Assembly: GCA_948472605.1 (NCBI GenBank)
Contig: CAOKUH010000069.1
Coordinates: 1 to 8,422, forward strand
Direction of reading: 5' to 3'
Length of the DNA stretch: 8,422 nt
From: an uncultured Mycoplasmatota bacterium
GTDB taxonomy: Bacteria; Bacillota_I; Bacilli_A; RF39; UBA660
The notes beneath the pieces are model-generated. The model did no database searches. It saw nothing but the letters and a program-made list of their open reading frames with translations, and was not told where the DNA came from. A program made the translations under genes and the position numbers. Positions within the stretch are counted from its first letter, which is position 1. Every line of letters starts with the position of its first letter. This document shows positions 1 to 7,559 of the stretch, piece after piece.

Positions 1-20
1 ATACTATATTTTTTATTAAA

Positions 21-54
21 TAAAAAGACTATTGAACTTATTTGTCAACAGTCT
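21..54 (-). terminator. Second terminator-like hairpin downstream of pheT
   Basis: On the minus strand AGACT..AGTCT and TTGA..TCAA arms form a stem of about nine pairs with one A/C mismatch (plus-strand arms 26-35 and 45-54) and a 9-base loop. A T-run (positions 25-22) follows. It lies about 45 bases beyond the first pheT terminator and could act as a backup stop. The mismatch makes it weaker than a textbook terminator. Confidence 0.5.
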
Positions 55-56
55 GT

Positions 57-86
57 GATGATTACTGGAAATCATCTTTTTTCTTT
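57..86 (+). terminator. Rho-independent terminator reading rightward
   Basis: GATGATT (57-63) and AATCATC (70-76) form a perfect 7-bp stem with a 6-base loop ACTGGA, followed at once by TTTTTTCTTT on the plus strand. No plus-strand gene is visible in positions 1-56. The hairpin therefore probably ends a rightward gene just outside the window that converges on pheT; that gene is inferred, not seen. Confidence 0.6.
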
Positions 87-95
87 ACATAAAAT

Positions 96-124
96 AAAAA
101 AGATATGCTTATTCACATACCTTT
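96..124 (-). terminator. Terminator of the SDR-pheS-pheT operon
   Basis: On the minus strand AAAGGTATG pairs with CATATCTTT (one G-T wobble) around the 8-base loop TGAATAAG, and six Ts follow the GGTATG/CATATC core. It lies about 55 bases after the pheT stop codon, the expected place for the operon terminator. Confidence 0.6.
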
Positions 125-179
125 ATTAATTTCATATTCTTTTTTTAATATTAGTTTCTTTAGATATTTAGATTTATCA

Positions 180-2549
180 TTAATTTCTTAATGTTGCACT
201 ATATTCATTTTCTATTTTTTTAATTATTCTATTAAATACTTCCATTACTTCATCTTCTTGTAAAGTTCTAGTGTTATCTTTGAATACTAATTTATAAGCA
301 ATAGATTTTTTACCATCTGAAATATTAGGATATAAATCAAAAACTTCACAAGTATCTAAAATTCGTTTTCCTTCTTTTATAATAGCCGTTTTTATAGTTT
401 CACTATCGATTTTTTCATCAACAACAAAGGCTACATCTTTTACTATTTCAGGATATTTACTTGGCTCTTTATATTTAATTGGTTTAATTTGAGCTTCATA
501 TAAATCTTTTAAAGAAAGTTCACATACATATATTTCATCTTTTTTGTATTCAGGATGTACTCTTCCAATTATACCGATACAAGTCTTATCTAAATAAATT
601 TTTGCACTTATACCAGGATGTAAACTATTTACGTTACTTTTTACAAAACTATAACGATTTTTAAAACCTAAATTGTCAAGTAAGTTTTCAACGATTCCTT
701 TTATTAGATAGAAATCAACTTTGATAATATTATTTTGCCATTCATTTGTTAAATAATTTCCTTTCATAAGTATTGCTACTTTTGTTGTTTCATTAAAATC
801 AGCATCATATGTTTTAGCTATTTCATATAAAAGAATATCTTTAACATTACGCTTTTTATTGTATTCATAAGTATTTATTAAAGAAGGTAAAATAGATGTT
901 CTAATTACACTTTTATCAATACTCATAGCATTTGGTAATACTAAATTGTTACATTCTTCATCCTTGAATGTTGCGACCATTTCAGGACTTGTTAAAGTGT
1001 ACGTTTTACATTCGTTTAACCCTAGGCTACGTAATCTTTTACTTACAATTTTACGCATTTTTACATCTCCGACATATTTCCCATATCTTGCTTCACATTT
1101 AGGCATTGTTGAAATTAAGTTATGATATCCATATAATCTTCCAATTTCTTCAGCTATATCATTTACATTAGGATCAATATCTAATCTTCTATTTGGTATG
1201 GTTACAGTAAATATATCATTATCTAATTCATAAGCGAAATCTAATCTTTTTAATTCAACTTCCATATCTTTAGTATCAATCACTATACCTAATATTTTAT
1301 TAACATCTTCAGCTTTAAAAGTTACTACTTTAAGATTTTTATCAATATTATCATATTTTACAATATTATTTAATACTTCAGCTTCAGCATATTTTTCTAA
1401 TAGATAACAAGCTCTTTCTATAGCATAATTTGTATATTCATAGCTTAAGCCTTTTCCATAACGAATTGAAGCTTCGCTTTTTAAATTTAGACGATTTGCA
1501 GTATTTCTAATACTAATAGCATCAAAGATAGCACTTTCTATTAAAATATTTTTGGTGTTGTTATCAACTTCTGTATTAAAACCTCCCATTACTCCTGCAA
1601 TACAAACAGGTTTATCTCCATCAGTAATTACAATATCGCTTGATTTTAATATACGTTCTTTACCATCTAATGTGGTAATTATCTCGTCTTCTTTAGCATC
1701 ACGAACAACAATTTTATTACCTAATTTATCTTTATCAAAAAAGTGTAGTGGTTGACCAAATTCAAGCATTACATAATTAGAAATATCAACAACATTATTT
1801 ATAGGTCGCATTCCAGCAGCTATTAGTCTTTTTTTTATGAAATCAGGAGACTCTCCTATTTTTACGTTTCGTACCATTTTAGCTAAATAATATGGACATT
1901 TTTGAGTTTCAATATCTAAAGAGAAATGTTTTTCTATATTATCTTCAATACAATTAAAATTTCGTTCGGGTAATGTCACTTTTTTATTTAAAATTGCAGC
2001 TATTTCATATGCAAAGCCAATGTGATAATAGCAATCATTATTACGATGTTTATGAATATCTAACTCATAAAGAGTATCATCATATCCTAAGTATTTTAAA
2101 GCATCCATTCCAACTGGAGCATCAATATCTAATTCATGAATTCCTTTTTGATAGTTTTCTTCATTTTTTTCTTCTACACCTATTTCAAATAAAGCACAAA
2201 GCATTCCATTGGATTCTACTCCTCTGATAACACTTTTCTTTATTTCAAAGTTATCTGGTAAAATTGCTCCTGGTAAAGCAACTATGACTTTTAGTCCTGT
2301 TCTAACATTAGAAGCTCCACAAACTATTTCTAGTATTTCGTTTTCGTTTATACGAACTTTACAAATATGTAAATGATCAGAATCTGGATGATTAACACAT
2401 TCTATAACCTCTCCAACTACTAAATTATCGATATGATTGGAAATAACTTTTTCAACATTAATTCCTGCTTTTGTTATTTTTACCGCTAATTCTTTTAAAT
2501 TTTCATCTTTTATATCAACATAATCGCTTACCCATTCTAAACTAATCAT
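180..2549 (-). CDS. pheT: Phenylalanyl-tRNA synthetase beta subunit
   Basis: Beta chain of the (alpha-beta)2 cytosolic enzyme that charges tRNA-Phe; this subunit binds tRNA and edits mischarged Tyr-tRNA. The 789-residue length is normal for bacteria. An OB-fold tRNA-binding domain lies at about residues 40-150 (VVGEVIECVNHPDSDHL; CGASNVRTG). The B3/B4 editing domain is near 215-390, with H269 in PLHFFD, E338 in LIESAIF and A360 in KSEAS, which line up with E. coli editing residues H265, E334 and A356. A ferredoxin-fold anticodon-binding domain occupies about the last 90 residues. The start is ATG at 2549 (MISLEWVSDYVDI), because AAGGGAG sits 7 bases upstream and family proteins begin there; the longer in-frame form from 2582 would lie inside pheS. 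It overlaps the pheS stop by 8 bases, so translation is probably coupled. Odd: the usual TPNRxD motif reads HKHRNND (residues 166-172). Confidence 0.97.
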   Translation of the reverse strand: MISLEWVSDYVDIKDENLKELAVKITKAGINVEKVISNHIDNLVVGEVIECVNHPDSDHLHICKVRINENEILEIVCGASNVRTGLKVIVALPGAILPDNFEIKKSVIRGVESNGMLCALFEIGVEEKNEENYQKGIHELDIDAPVGMDALKYLGYDDTLYELDIHKHRNNDCYYHIGFAYEIAAILNKKVTLPERNFNCIEDNIEKHFSLDIETQKCPYYLAKMVRNVKIGESPDFIKKRLIAAGMRPINNVVDISNYVMLEFGQPLHFFDKDKLGNKIVVRDAKEDEIITTLDGKERILKSSDIVITDGDKPVCIAGVMGGFNTEVDNNTKNILIESAIFDAISIRNTANRLNLKSEASIRYGKGLSYEYTNYAIERACYLLEKYAEAEVLNNIVKYDNIDKNLKVVTFKAEDVNKILGIVIDTKDMEVELKRLDFAYELDNDIFTVTIPNRRLDIDPNVNDIAEEIGRLYGYHNLISTMPKCEARYGKYVGDVKMRKIVSKRLRSLGLNECKTYTLTSPEMVATFKDEECNNLVLPNAMSIDKSVIRTSILPSLINTYEYNKKRNVKDILLYEIAKTYDADFNETTKVAILMKGNYLTNEWQNNIIKVDFYLIKGIVENLLDNLGFKNRYSFVKSNVNSLHPGISAKIYLDKTCIGIIGRVHPEYKKDEIYVCELSLKDLYEAQIKPIKYKEPSKYPEIVKDVAFVVDEKIDSETIKTAIIKEGKRILDTCEVFDLYPNISDGKKSIAYKLVFKDNTRTLQEDEVMEVFNRIIKKIENEYSATLRN

Positions 2550-3594
2550 TGTCTTTCTCCCTTCTATCAAATGCTTTAACACTTCTTAAATCGGTTTGGT
2601 AAAATGTTCTTATATCTTCTATGCCGTATTTTAGCATTGCAAGTCGTTCTGCCCCAAATCCAAAAGCAAAACCAGTCCAATTACTAGGATCATATCCACA
2701 ATTTTTTAAAACATTAGGATGAACTATTCCTGCTCCACTTACAGTTATCCACCCTGTATTTTTACATAAACTACAGCCTTTTCCTTTGCAAACAAAGCAA
2801 GATATATCTGTTTCTACTGATGGTTCGGTAAATTGGTAATAACTAGGTCTAAATCTTGTTTCACAAGACTCTCCGAATAACTTTTTACATACCACATCAA
2901 ATGTTCCTTTTAAATCTGACAAACTCACATTTTTATCAACTAACAATCCTTCAATTTGCATAAATTGATGAGAATGTGTAGCATCATCATCGTCTCTTCG
3001 ATATGTCTTTCCTGGACAAATCATTCTAATAGGTTTATCTCCTCCCATTTTTAACATTGTTCTAGCTTGGACAGGAGAGGTTTGGCTACGTAAAAGTATT
3101 TCTTCGTCTTTTAAATAAAAAGTATCTTGTGCATCTCTTGCAGGATGACCTTTAGGAATATTTAGAAGTTCAAAATTAAATCTATCGCTTTCAATTTCTG
3201 GTCCATCAACAACATCATAACCCATAGACATAAATATTTCTTCTATCTCTTCAATAATACGTTCTAATATATTAGGAGATCCCATTGGAATTTTAACTCC
3301 TGGTAAAGTGACATCGATTTGTTCTTTAGCTAATTTTTCTTTTAGTTCTATTTCTTCATAATACTTAATTTTTTCTTCAATTTCTTTATTAATTTCCATT
3401 TTTAATTCATTTAATATTTTACCAAATTCTTTTTTTTCTTCATTATCTAATTCTTTCAAATGACTTGATAATTCATTTACTGGTCCTTTTTTTCCTAAAT
3501 ATGTAACTTTAAGTTCGTTAACTTCTTTTAAATTTTTACTATTATTTACTTTTTCTAAAATTTCATTTTTTAAATGATTAACTTTTTCTTTCAT
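2542..3594 (-). CDS. pheS: Phenylalanyl-tRNA synthetase alpha subunit
   Basis: Catalytic class II subunit that forms Phe-adenylate and transfers Phe to tRNA-Phe; partner of the overlapping pheT product. The protein is 350 residues, normal for the family. Residues 1-90 are a charged helical, probably coiled-coil, tRNA-binding arm. The catalytic core has GPEIESDRFNFELLN (131-145) and HPARDAQDTFY (150-160). Motif 2 is YRRDDDDATHSHQFMQIEG (198-216), and the motif 3 region is GFAFGFGAERLAMLKYGIEDIR (308-329), shown here as key positions G308, F311, E316, R317 and R329. A four-Cys knuckle (C266, C269, C274, C277) just before VHPNVL is the zinc-type insert also seen in Bacillus PheS. Ribosome binding site AGAGGA lies 6 bases before the ATG. 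It follows the SDR gene after 53 bases with no terminator or clear promoter between, so it should depend on the T-box promoter. Confidence 0.97.
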   Translation of the reverse strand: MKEKVNHLKNEILEKVNNSKNLKEVNELKVTYLGKKGPVNELSSHLKELDNEEKKEFGKILNELKMEINKEIEEKIKYYEEIELKEKLAKEQIDVTLPGVKIPMGSPNILERIIEEIEEIFMSMGYDVVDGPEIESDRFNFELLNIPKGHPARDAQDTFYLKDEEILLRSQTSPVQARTMLKMGGDKPIRMICPGKTYRRDDDDATHSHQFMQIEGLLVDKNVSLSDLKGTFDVVCKKLFGESCETRFRPSYYQFTEPSVETDISCFVCKGKGCSLCKNTGWITVSGAGIVHPNVLKNCGYDPSNWTGFAFGFGAERLAMLKYGIEDIRTFYQTDLRSVKAFDRREKDND

Positions 3595-3647
3595 TTTTGA
3601 TTCCTCTTTCTATATTGTAATTTTCTTTTTATTATTATCATTTCTTC

Positions 3648-4385
3648 TTATATAAGTAAACTACCACCATTTATATTGATGTTTTCTCCGTTTATGTAAC
3701 TTGCTTTATCTGATATTAAAAATAATATAGCATTAGCAATATCAATTGGCTCTCCTATTCGAGACATGGGATTATTTTCTTTTTGCTCCTTAATTTCTTC
3801 ACTAGTCCAGCCAAGCATTGCAAGTGGTGTATTAGTTAATCCTGGACTAATAGAATTAACTCTAATTTTATACTTTGATAATTCTAGGGTACTAGATTTT
3901 GTAAAGTTTATAACTCCTGCTTCGCTAGCACAATATGCACTGGCTTCTGGACATGGTTTTGTTCCTAATCGTGAAGCAATATTTATAATGCAAGGAAATT
4001 TACTTTTCTTTAGAAGGGGTATAGCCAATTTTGTACAAATGAATTTTCCTACTAGATTTACATCTAATATCTTCCTAAATTCTTCTATATTAAAGTTTTC
4101 AATATAGTTATCAACATTTGTCCCTGCATTATTAATTAAATAATCTAATTTACCAAACCTTTTCTTAATTTTTGTAAACATATCAAAAACTTCAATTTCT
4201 TTACTTACATCGGCTTTTAGACATTCAAAATTATAGTTAATTTCTTCAAATTCTTTTTTAGCTTCTAACATAAGTTTTTCATTATGCCCAAAGTTTACAA
4301 AAACGAAACATTCGTTTGACAAAAGTTGCTTTACGATTTCTTTACCTATTCCACTTGTTCCACCAGTTACTAAGGCAATTTTCAT
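3648..4385 (-). CDS. FabG-like short-chain dehydrogenase/reductase, catalytic Lys replaced by Glu
   Basis: Classical SDR fold, 245 residues from ATG 4385. Visible motifs: NAD(P)-binding TGGTSGIG (7-14), NNAG (85-88), N110, S138 in IINIAS, Y151 in SAYCASEAG, SPG near 180, and the C-terminal GENININGG typical of FabG-like enzymes. The active-site pattern YxxxK is broken: position 155 is Glu (codon GAA at 3923-3921) where Lys normally binds the nicotinamide ribose and lowers the Tyr pKa. The rest of the tetrad (N110, S138, Y151) is intact. It is the first gene after a Phe T-box and is co-transcribed with pheS-pheT. ATG 4385 is preferred because family members begin MKxALVTGG; AGGAGG is 11 bases away, whereas the alternative ATG at 4394 is only 2 bases from it. 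Substrate unknown. It may be a weak or altered enzyme, or have a non-catalytic role. Confidence 0.85.
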   Translation of the reverse strand: MKIALVTGGTSGIGKEIVKQLLSNECFVFVNFGHNEKLMLEAKKEFEEINYNFECLKADVSKEIEVFDMFTKIKKRFGKLDYLINNAGTNVDNYIENFNIEEFRKILDVNLVGKFICTKLAIPLLKKSKFPCIINIASRLGTKPCPEASAYCASEAGVINFTKSSTLELSKYKIRVNSISPGLTNTPLAMLGWTSEEIKEQKENNPMSRIGEPIDIANAILFLISDKASYINGENININGGSLLI

Positions 4386-4412
4386 TTTGTTCATAACCTC
4401 CTTAAAATCAGA

Positions 4413-4440
4413 AAAAATCCCTTACAAAACTTTGTAAGGG
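4413..4440 (-). terminator. T-box attenuator terminator
   Basis: On the minus strand CCCTTACAA / TTGTAAGGG (4440-4432 and 4427-4419) form a 9-bp stem with a 4-base loop, followed by ATTTTTTC. The 5' arm contains the CCC that must pair with GGG of the T-box sequence to form the antiterminator. The two structures are therefore mutually exclusive, as in transcription-attenuating T-boxes. Confidence 0.92.
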
Positions 4441-4641
4441 ACGAAATGTTTTTCCGCGGTACCACCCAAATTCTAGATATTTATCTAGCACTTAATTTAG
4501 ATTTAACGCATCTATTACGATTAAACTTAAACATGTGAATTTCGTTTTATTTTTTATCTTTAAATGCTCTCAGCGTTTCACATTTAATCTCTTTTTGAAG
4601 AAAAAATATAACTACTTAAAATGTTCTCAAACGTTTTATTA
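4419..4641 (-). promoter_or_regulatory. Phenylalanine T-box riboswitch leader (specifier UUC)
   Basis: This leader senses uncharged tRNA-Phe and permits read-through into SDR-pheS-pheT. The T-box sequence GGGTGGTACCGCGG lies at 4467-4454; its TGGT (4464-4461) can pair with an ACCA tRNA end, i.e. discriminator A as in tRNA-Phe. Stem III is CTAGAT/ATCTAG (4488-4473) immediately upstream. Stem I: helix AACAT/ATGTT (4625-4621 with 4534-4530) closes a loop with AGTA (4616-4613) on one side and CGAAATTCA on the other. The latter matches the CGAAA-NNN-A layout of glyQS T-boxes, giving specifier TTC (4539-4537). A long A/T stem leads to a distal stem-loop TTAAATG/CATTTAA (4587-4560) after an AG-rich bulge. 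The structure was folded by eye; the T-box, stem III and terminator are certain and the specifier is highly likely. Confidence 0.93.
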
Positions 4642-4646
4642 AAGAT

Positions 4647-4674
4647 ATTATAACACAATTTAATACTTAAGCAA
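4647..4674 (-). promoter_or_regulatory. Promoter of the T-box/SDR-pheS-pheT operon
   Basis: Minus strand: -35 TTGCTT (4674-4669), 16-base spacer, perfect -10 TATAAT (4652-4647) with an extended TGT just before it. Transcription should start near 4641, directly before stem I of the T-box leader. It lies only about 60 bases beyond the folD stop codon, and no convincing terminator lies between, so some transcription from folD may also enter the leader. Confidence 0.85.
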
Positions 4675-4736
4675 GGTTAATTTTTTGAGCAAGTTAGATA
4701 ATCTACTTTTAGAATATTGTTAATAAGGATATAAAT

Positions 4737-5573
4737 TTAAATCTTATCACTTGCTGATGTAACGACATTTAAAAGTAACATTGCTATAGTCATCGGACCA
4801 ATTCCTTTTGGAACTGGAGTAATAAAGCTGGATTCTTGTTTAACGTCATCAAAATCAACATCACCTACTATTTTTTTGTTAAGATAATTAATTCCTACAT
4901 CAACAATTACAGCATTTTTCTTTATCATAGAAGATTTAATAATTTGTGGTTTTCCAATTGCACTAACTAAAATATCGGCTTGTTTTATAAGATTTTCTTT
5001 ATTAATAGTTTTTGAATGAATAATAGTAACAGTTGCATCTTCTTGCAAAAATAATAATGCTAAAGGTTTACCTACTATATTACTCCTCCCTAAAATAACA
5101 ACATGTTTACCACTAATTGGAATATTATATTCTTTCAAAAGTCTTATTACTCCTAAAGCAGTGCATGGTTTAAATCCATCTTGGTTATGATATAATTTTG
5201 AAGTATTGATATTGCAAAAACCATCAACATCTTTTTCTTCACTGACTAAATTAAAAAATTTATTACTGTCGAACTTTTTAGGTAATGGACTTTGAATTAA
5301 TATTCCATGAACTAATAAATCGCTATTTAATCGTTCTATTGTTGATATTATTTCATCTTCTTTAGTATTCTCATCAAAATACATTTCTTCAAACAATATT
5401 CCTACCTCTTCACATGCAGATTTTTTATTTCTTAGATATATTTCTGATGCAATATTCTTTCCAATTTGAATAGCAACAAGTTTAGGGTAAATATTCTTTT
5501 GCTTTAATAATTCAACTTTATTTTTTACTTCTTCTCTTATTTTTTTAGCAACCATAAAACCATCTAAAATCAT
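4737..5573 (-). CDS. folD: Bifunctional methylene-THF dehydrogenase / methenyl-THF cyclohydrolase
   Basis: Interconverts 5,10-methylene-, methenyl- and 10-formyl-tetrahydrofolate in the cytosol, supplying one-carbon units for purines and formyl-Met. The 278-residue length is typical. Catalytic residues align with E. coli FolD at a constant offset: Y46 and K50 in YLRNK, Q94 in ILIQSPLP, D117 in KDVDGF. The Rossmann part shows VVILGRSNIVGKPLALL (158-174), ATVTIIHSKT (180-189), VIVDVGIN (222-229) and ITPVPKGIGPMTIAML (251-266). Small deviations: SPLP for the common LPLP and PCTALG for PCTPxG. The start ATG lies 8 bases after the upstream ATP-grasp stop. Its AGGTG ribosome binding site overlaps that stop (TAGGTG), so translation is probably coupled. 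No strong terminator is seen after it (4675-4736). Confidence 0.96.
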   Translation of the reverse strand: MILDGFMVAKKIREEVKNKVELLKQKNIYPKLVAIQIGKNIASEIYLRNKKSACEEVGILFEEMYFDENTKEDEIISTIERLNSDLLVHGILIQSPLPKKFDSNKFFNLVSEEKDVDGFCNINTSKLYHNQDGFKPCTALGVIRLLKEYNIPISGKHVVILGRSNIVGKPLALLFLQEDATVTIIHSKTINKENLIKQADILVSAIGKPQIIKSSMIKKNAVIVDVGINYLNKKIVGDVDFDDVKQESSFITPVPKGIGPMTIAMLLLNVVTSASDKI

Positions 5574-5581
5574 TATTTCAC

Positions 5582-6505
5582 CTACTTAAAACATGATAAA
5601 ATAGCATCTTTATATATTTTTTTAGCTATCTCTCGACCATTTGGAACAATTTTTGTAAAATTCTTCATCATTACACCACTATTTATTTCCATAACTAATA
5701 ATTCATTTTGTTCGTTTTCTATAATATCTAAACTACAAAATCCTAAATCAATACAATTGGTAATTTTTTTAGAAATATCTATTAATCTATCTTTCAAGTC
5801 GTCATCAACTAAATAACAATTAGCTCCTTTAGAAAGATTAAATTGCCAGTTATATTCATATTTTTCATTTTTAGCTAATATTTTTTTATATTGACTATCG
5901 TTTTCTAATCTATTTTTAAAATAATATGGATTAAATTCTATTAGTAAATCGCGCAAAGTTCTTTTACCATCACCTATAACAACTGGTTTTACTTTAGCAT
6001 AGGCAAGAACACATTCATTATTTAAAATAACCAAGCGATATTCTTGTCTTATTTTTAAGAATGGACAAATACTTATAGAGAAACTTTTTTTAAATAAGTT
6101 ATTTAAACATTTTGTTAATTCATTAGCGTTTGTAATATGATAAACATCATTTCCACAGGTACTATCATTAGCTTTTAAAACAATGTTACTATTATTTTCT
6201 TTAAAATATTCTAAGACAATATCATAGCTATTTGCATTGGTAGCATAAGCATTTTTATTAGTAGTTTTAAATATAATCTTATGATTAATTATTGGAATGT
6301 TTTTGCTTTTTAATACTTCATAAGTCGCATATTTGTCATCAAAAACATTCCCAATTCCATGCATATTTAAATCAAATTTATAACCCGAAATAAATTTTAC
6401 TTTTTTATTTTTTTCTAACATAATAATCCAATCTTTAGAAAGTAATTTAAATTCAATATTATTTTCTTCACATATTTCTTCAATTATCTTATGAAATTCT
6501 TGCAT
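5582..6505 (-). CDS. ATP-grasp carboxylate-amine ligase, RimK/CphA/GshF-like
   Basis: Probably joins a carboxylate to an amine through an acyl-phosphate using ATP; the substrate cannot be read from the sequence. Of 307 residues, 50-80 contain the ATP-grasp entry motif DDKYATYEVLKSKNIPI. K111 in IVLKANDSTCGND looks like the ATP-binding Lys plus glycine loop. GDGKRTLRDLL (178-188) and NLSKGA (223-228) resemble the matching blocks of cyanophycin synthetase and the GshF ATP-grasp domain. D260, E273 and N275 (LDI; MEINSG) are likely Mg-binding residues. ATG 6505 is chosen because GGTGAT precedes it and a strong promoter occupies 6524-6552; an in-frame ATG at 6556 would lie upstream of that promoter and lacks a ribosome binding site. 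First gene of a two-gene unit with folD. No signal peptide; probably cytosolic. Confidence 0.8.
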   Translation of the reverse strand: MQEFHKIIEEICEENNIEFKLLSKDWIIMLEKNKKVKFISGYKFDLNMHGIGNVFDDKYATYEVLKSKNIPIINHKIIFKTTNKNAYATNANSYDIVLEYFKENNSNIVLKANDSTCGNDVYHITNANELTKCLNNLFKKSFSISICPFLKIRQEYRLVILNNECVLAYAKVKPVVIGDGKRTLRDLLIEFNPYYFKNRLENDSQYKKILAKNEKYEYNWQFNLSKGANCYLVDDDLKDRLIDISKKITNCIDLGFCSLDIIENEQNELLVMEINSGVMMKNFTKIVPNGREIAKKIYKDAILSCFK

Positions 6506-6523
6506 TGTAATCACCACAATATC

Positions 6524-6552
6524 ATTATAAAATAATTGATTTTTATTTACAA
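6524..6552 (-). promoter_or_regulatory. Promoter of the ATP-grasp/folD unit
   Basis: Minus strand: -35 TTGTAA (6552-6547), exactly 17-base spacer, -10 TATAAT (6529-6524). The predicted start near 6517 leaves a leader of only about 12 bases, holding GGTGAT before ATG 6505. It lies in the divergent gap between this unit and the rightward DUF4474 gene. Confidence 0.75.
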
Positions 6553-6661
6553 ACATTTATTAAATTAACTTTTAGTAAATATAAATTGAAATTTAAAATA
6601 TTTAGTTAATAACCGCCATTTAAAATAAAACATCACATAAAATACAATGAGGAGGTTAGAA

Positions 6662-7546
6662 ATGAAATATATTATTCTTACCATAATACTTATTTTTATT
6701 TTAATTCTATGGATAATATATATTATTCGTAAAAATAGAGCAATTAAAAAAGTTAATTGTACTAGCGAAGAGGAAAAGTTATCTATTGTAAATAGGGCTT
6801 TAGAACCATTTGGCTTTAAATTAGATCCTTTAAAAGATATTATCGTTTCTAAAAATGATAGTTGGCAGCGAGATTTAGGATATATGGATATTTATGACAA
6901 GAAAGCTCCTTTTTTTAATATGGTTTTTGATGCTGAGCCAATTTATTTTGATTATAATAATAAGCATTATCGTTTGGAATTTTGGAAAGGTCAATATGGT
7001 ATAACTACTGGAGCTGAGATCGGTCTATATATCAGAGACTTTAATAAAGCTGGAAAGGAACATTATCGAGCTGCTACTGATGAAGAATGTTTAAATATGG
7101 AACTTTTATTGGCTGATAATTGTTATCTTTTTAATCATAGAAAATATACATGGTGGTTAACTGGTTTTATAGTTGGTAAATTTTCTAAACCTAAAAATTT
7201 AAAACTTAAGGCTTGTATTTTTTTCCCAAATCAAGAAATGCAAGTTGCTTTCGTAGAAGGTTTATTAAAAGCTGGATATACTCCGGATAAGATACAAATT
7301 TGTAATTGTAGTGTTTGTTTTATTTTATGTTGTCCCAAGAATTATAAATTAAATAATTGTTATAAAATTATCAAATGTATTGCCCAATTTTTTAATCGCA
7401 TTAATTGTGCCATTTATATGTTCTTAACAAGATTTTTTAATAATACATTAGATAAACTTACTTATATTAAATATATGTGTCCGTTTTTATACAATTTGGT
7501 TATTAAAACTTGCGTTCCTAGAAGAAAGCATAGAAAAAATATTTAA
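6662..7546 (+). CDS. Membrane-anchored DUF4474 protein with Cys-rich C-terminal part
   Basis: Function unknown. The family call rests on the signature EPFGF (48-52), DSWQRDLGY (66-74), MVFDAEPIYFDY (87-98) and LEFWKGQYGITTGAEIG (105-121), which I recognise as the DUF4474 domain common in Clostridia and relatives. Residues 3-22 form one hydrophobic helix followed by RKNRAIKK, so the protein is probably anchored with the domain inside by the positive-inside rule. The last 110 residues carry 11 of the 14 Cys, including C214, C216, C219, C223 and C224 in a hydrophobic stretch, and end in the basic tail PRRKHRKN. ATG 6662 is chosen because GAGGAGG (6650-6656) lies 6 bases upstream; the in-frame ATG at 6647 overlaps that site. 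It is a single-gene unit with its own terminator and no convincing promoter in 6557-6646. Length 294 residues. Confidence 0.82.
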   Translation: MKYIILTIILIFILILWIIYIIRKNRAIKKVNCTSEEEKLSIVNRALEPFGFKLDPLKDIIVSKNDSWQRDLGYMDIYDKKAPFFNMVFDAEPIYFDYNNKHYRLEFWKGQYGITTGAEIGLYIRDFNKAGKEHYRAATDEECLNMELLLADNCYLFNHRKYTWWLTGFIVGKFSKPKNLKLKACIFFPNQEMQVAFVEGLLKAGYTPDKIQICNCSVCFILCCPKNYKLNNCYKIIKCIAQFFNRINCAIYMFLTRFFNNTLDKLTYIKYMCPFLYNLVIKTCVPRRKHRKNI

Positions 7547-7559
7547 AATTATTATGTTT

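Noticed and set aside
1552..1755. Plus-strand open frame inside pheT
   Set aside because: Antisense shadow of pheT; no ribosome binding site and no family resemblance.
1973..2227. Plus-strand open frame inside pheT, rich in Leu, His and Phe
   Set aside because: Antisense shadow of the conserved pheT coding sequence; composition reflects the reverse complement.
3766..4107. Plus-strand open frame of 113 codons inside the SDR gene
   Set aside because: Opposite-strand shadow of well-conserved SDR motifs; no supporting start signal.
4581..4631. Alternative stem I with CGTTT/AAACG and ACATTT/AAATGT giving an Ile or Glu specifier
   Set aside because: It would leave no distal arm, and those triplets do not fit the operon. 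The fold with CGAAATTCA places UUC at the canonical position and agrees with pheS-pheT and the UGGU sequence.
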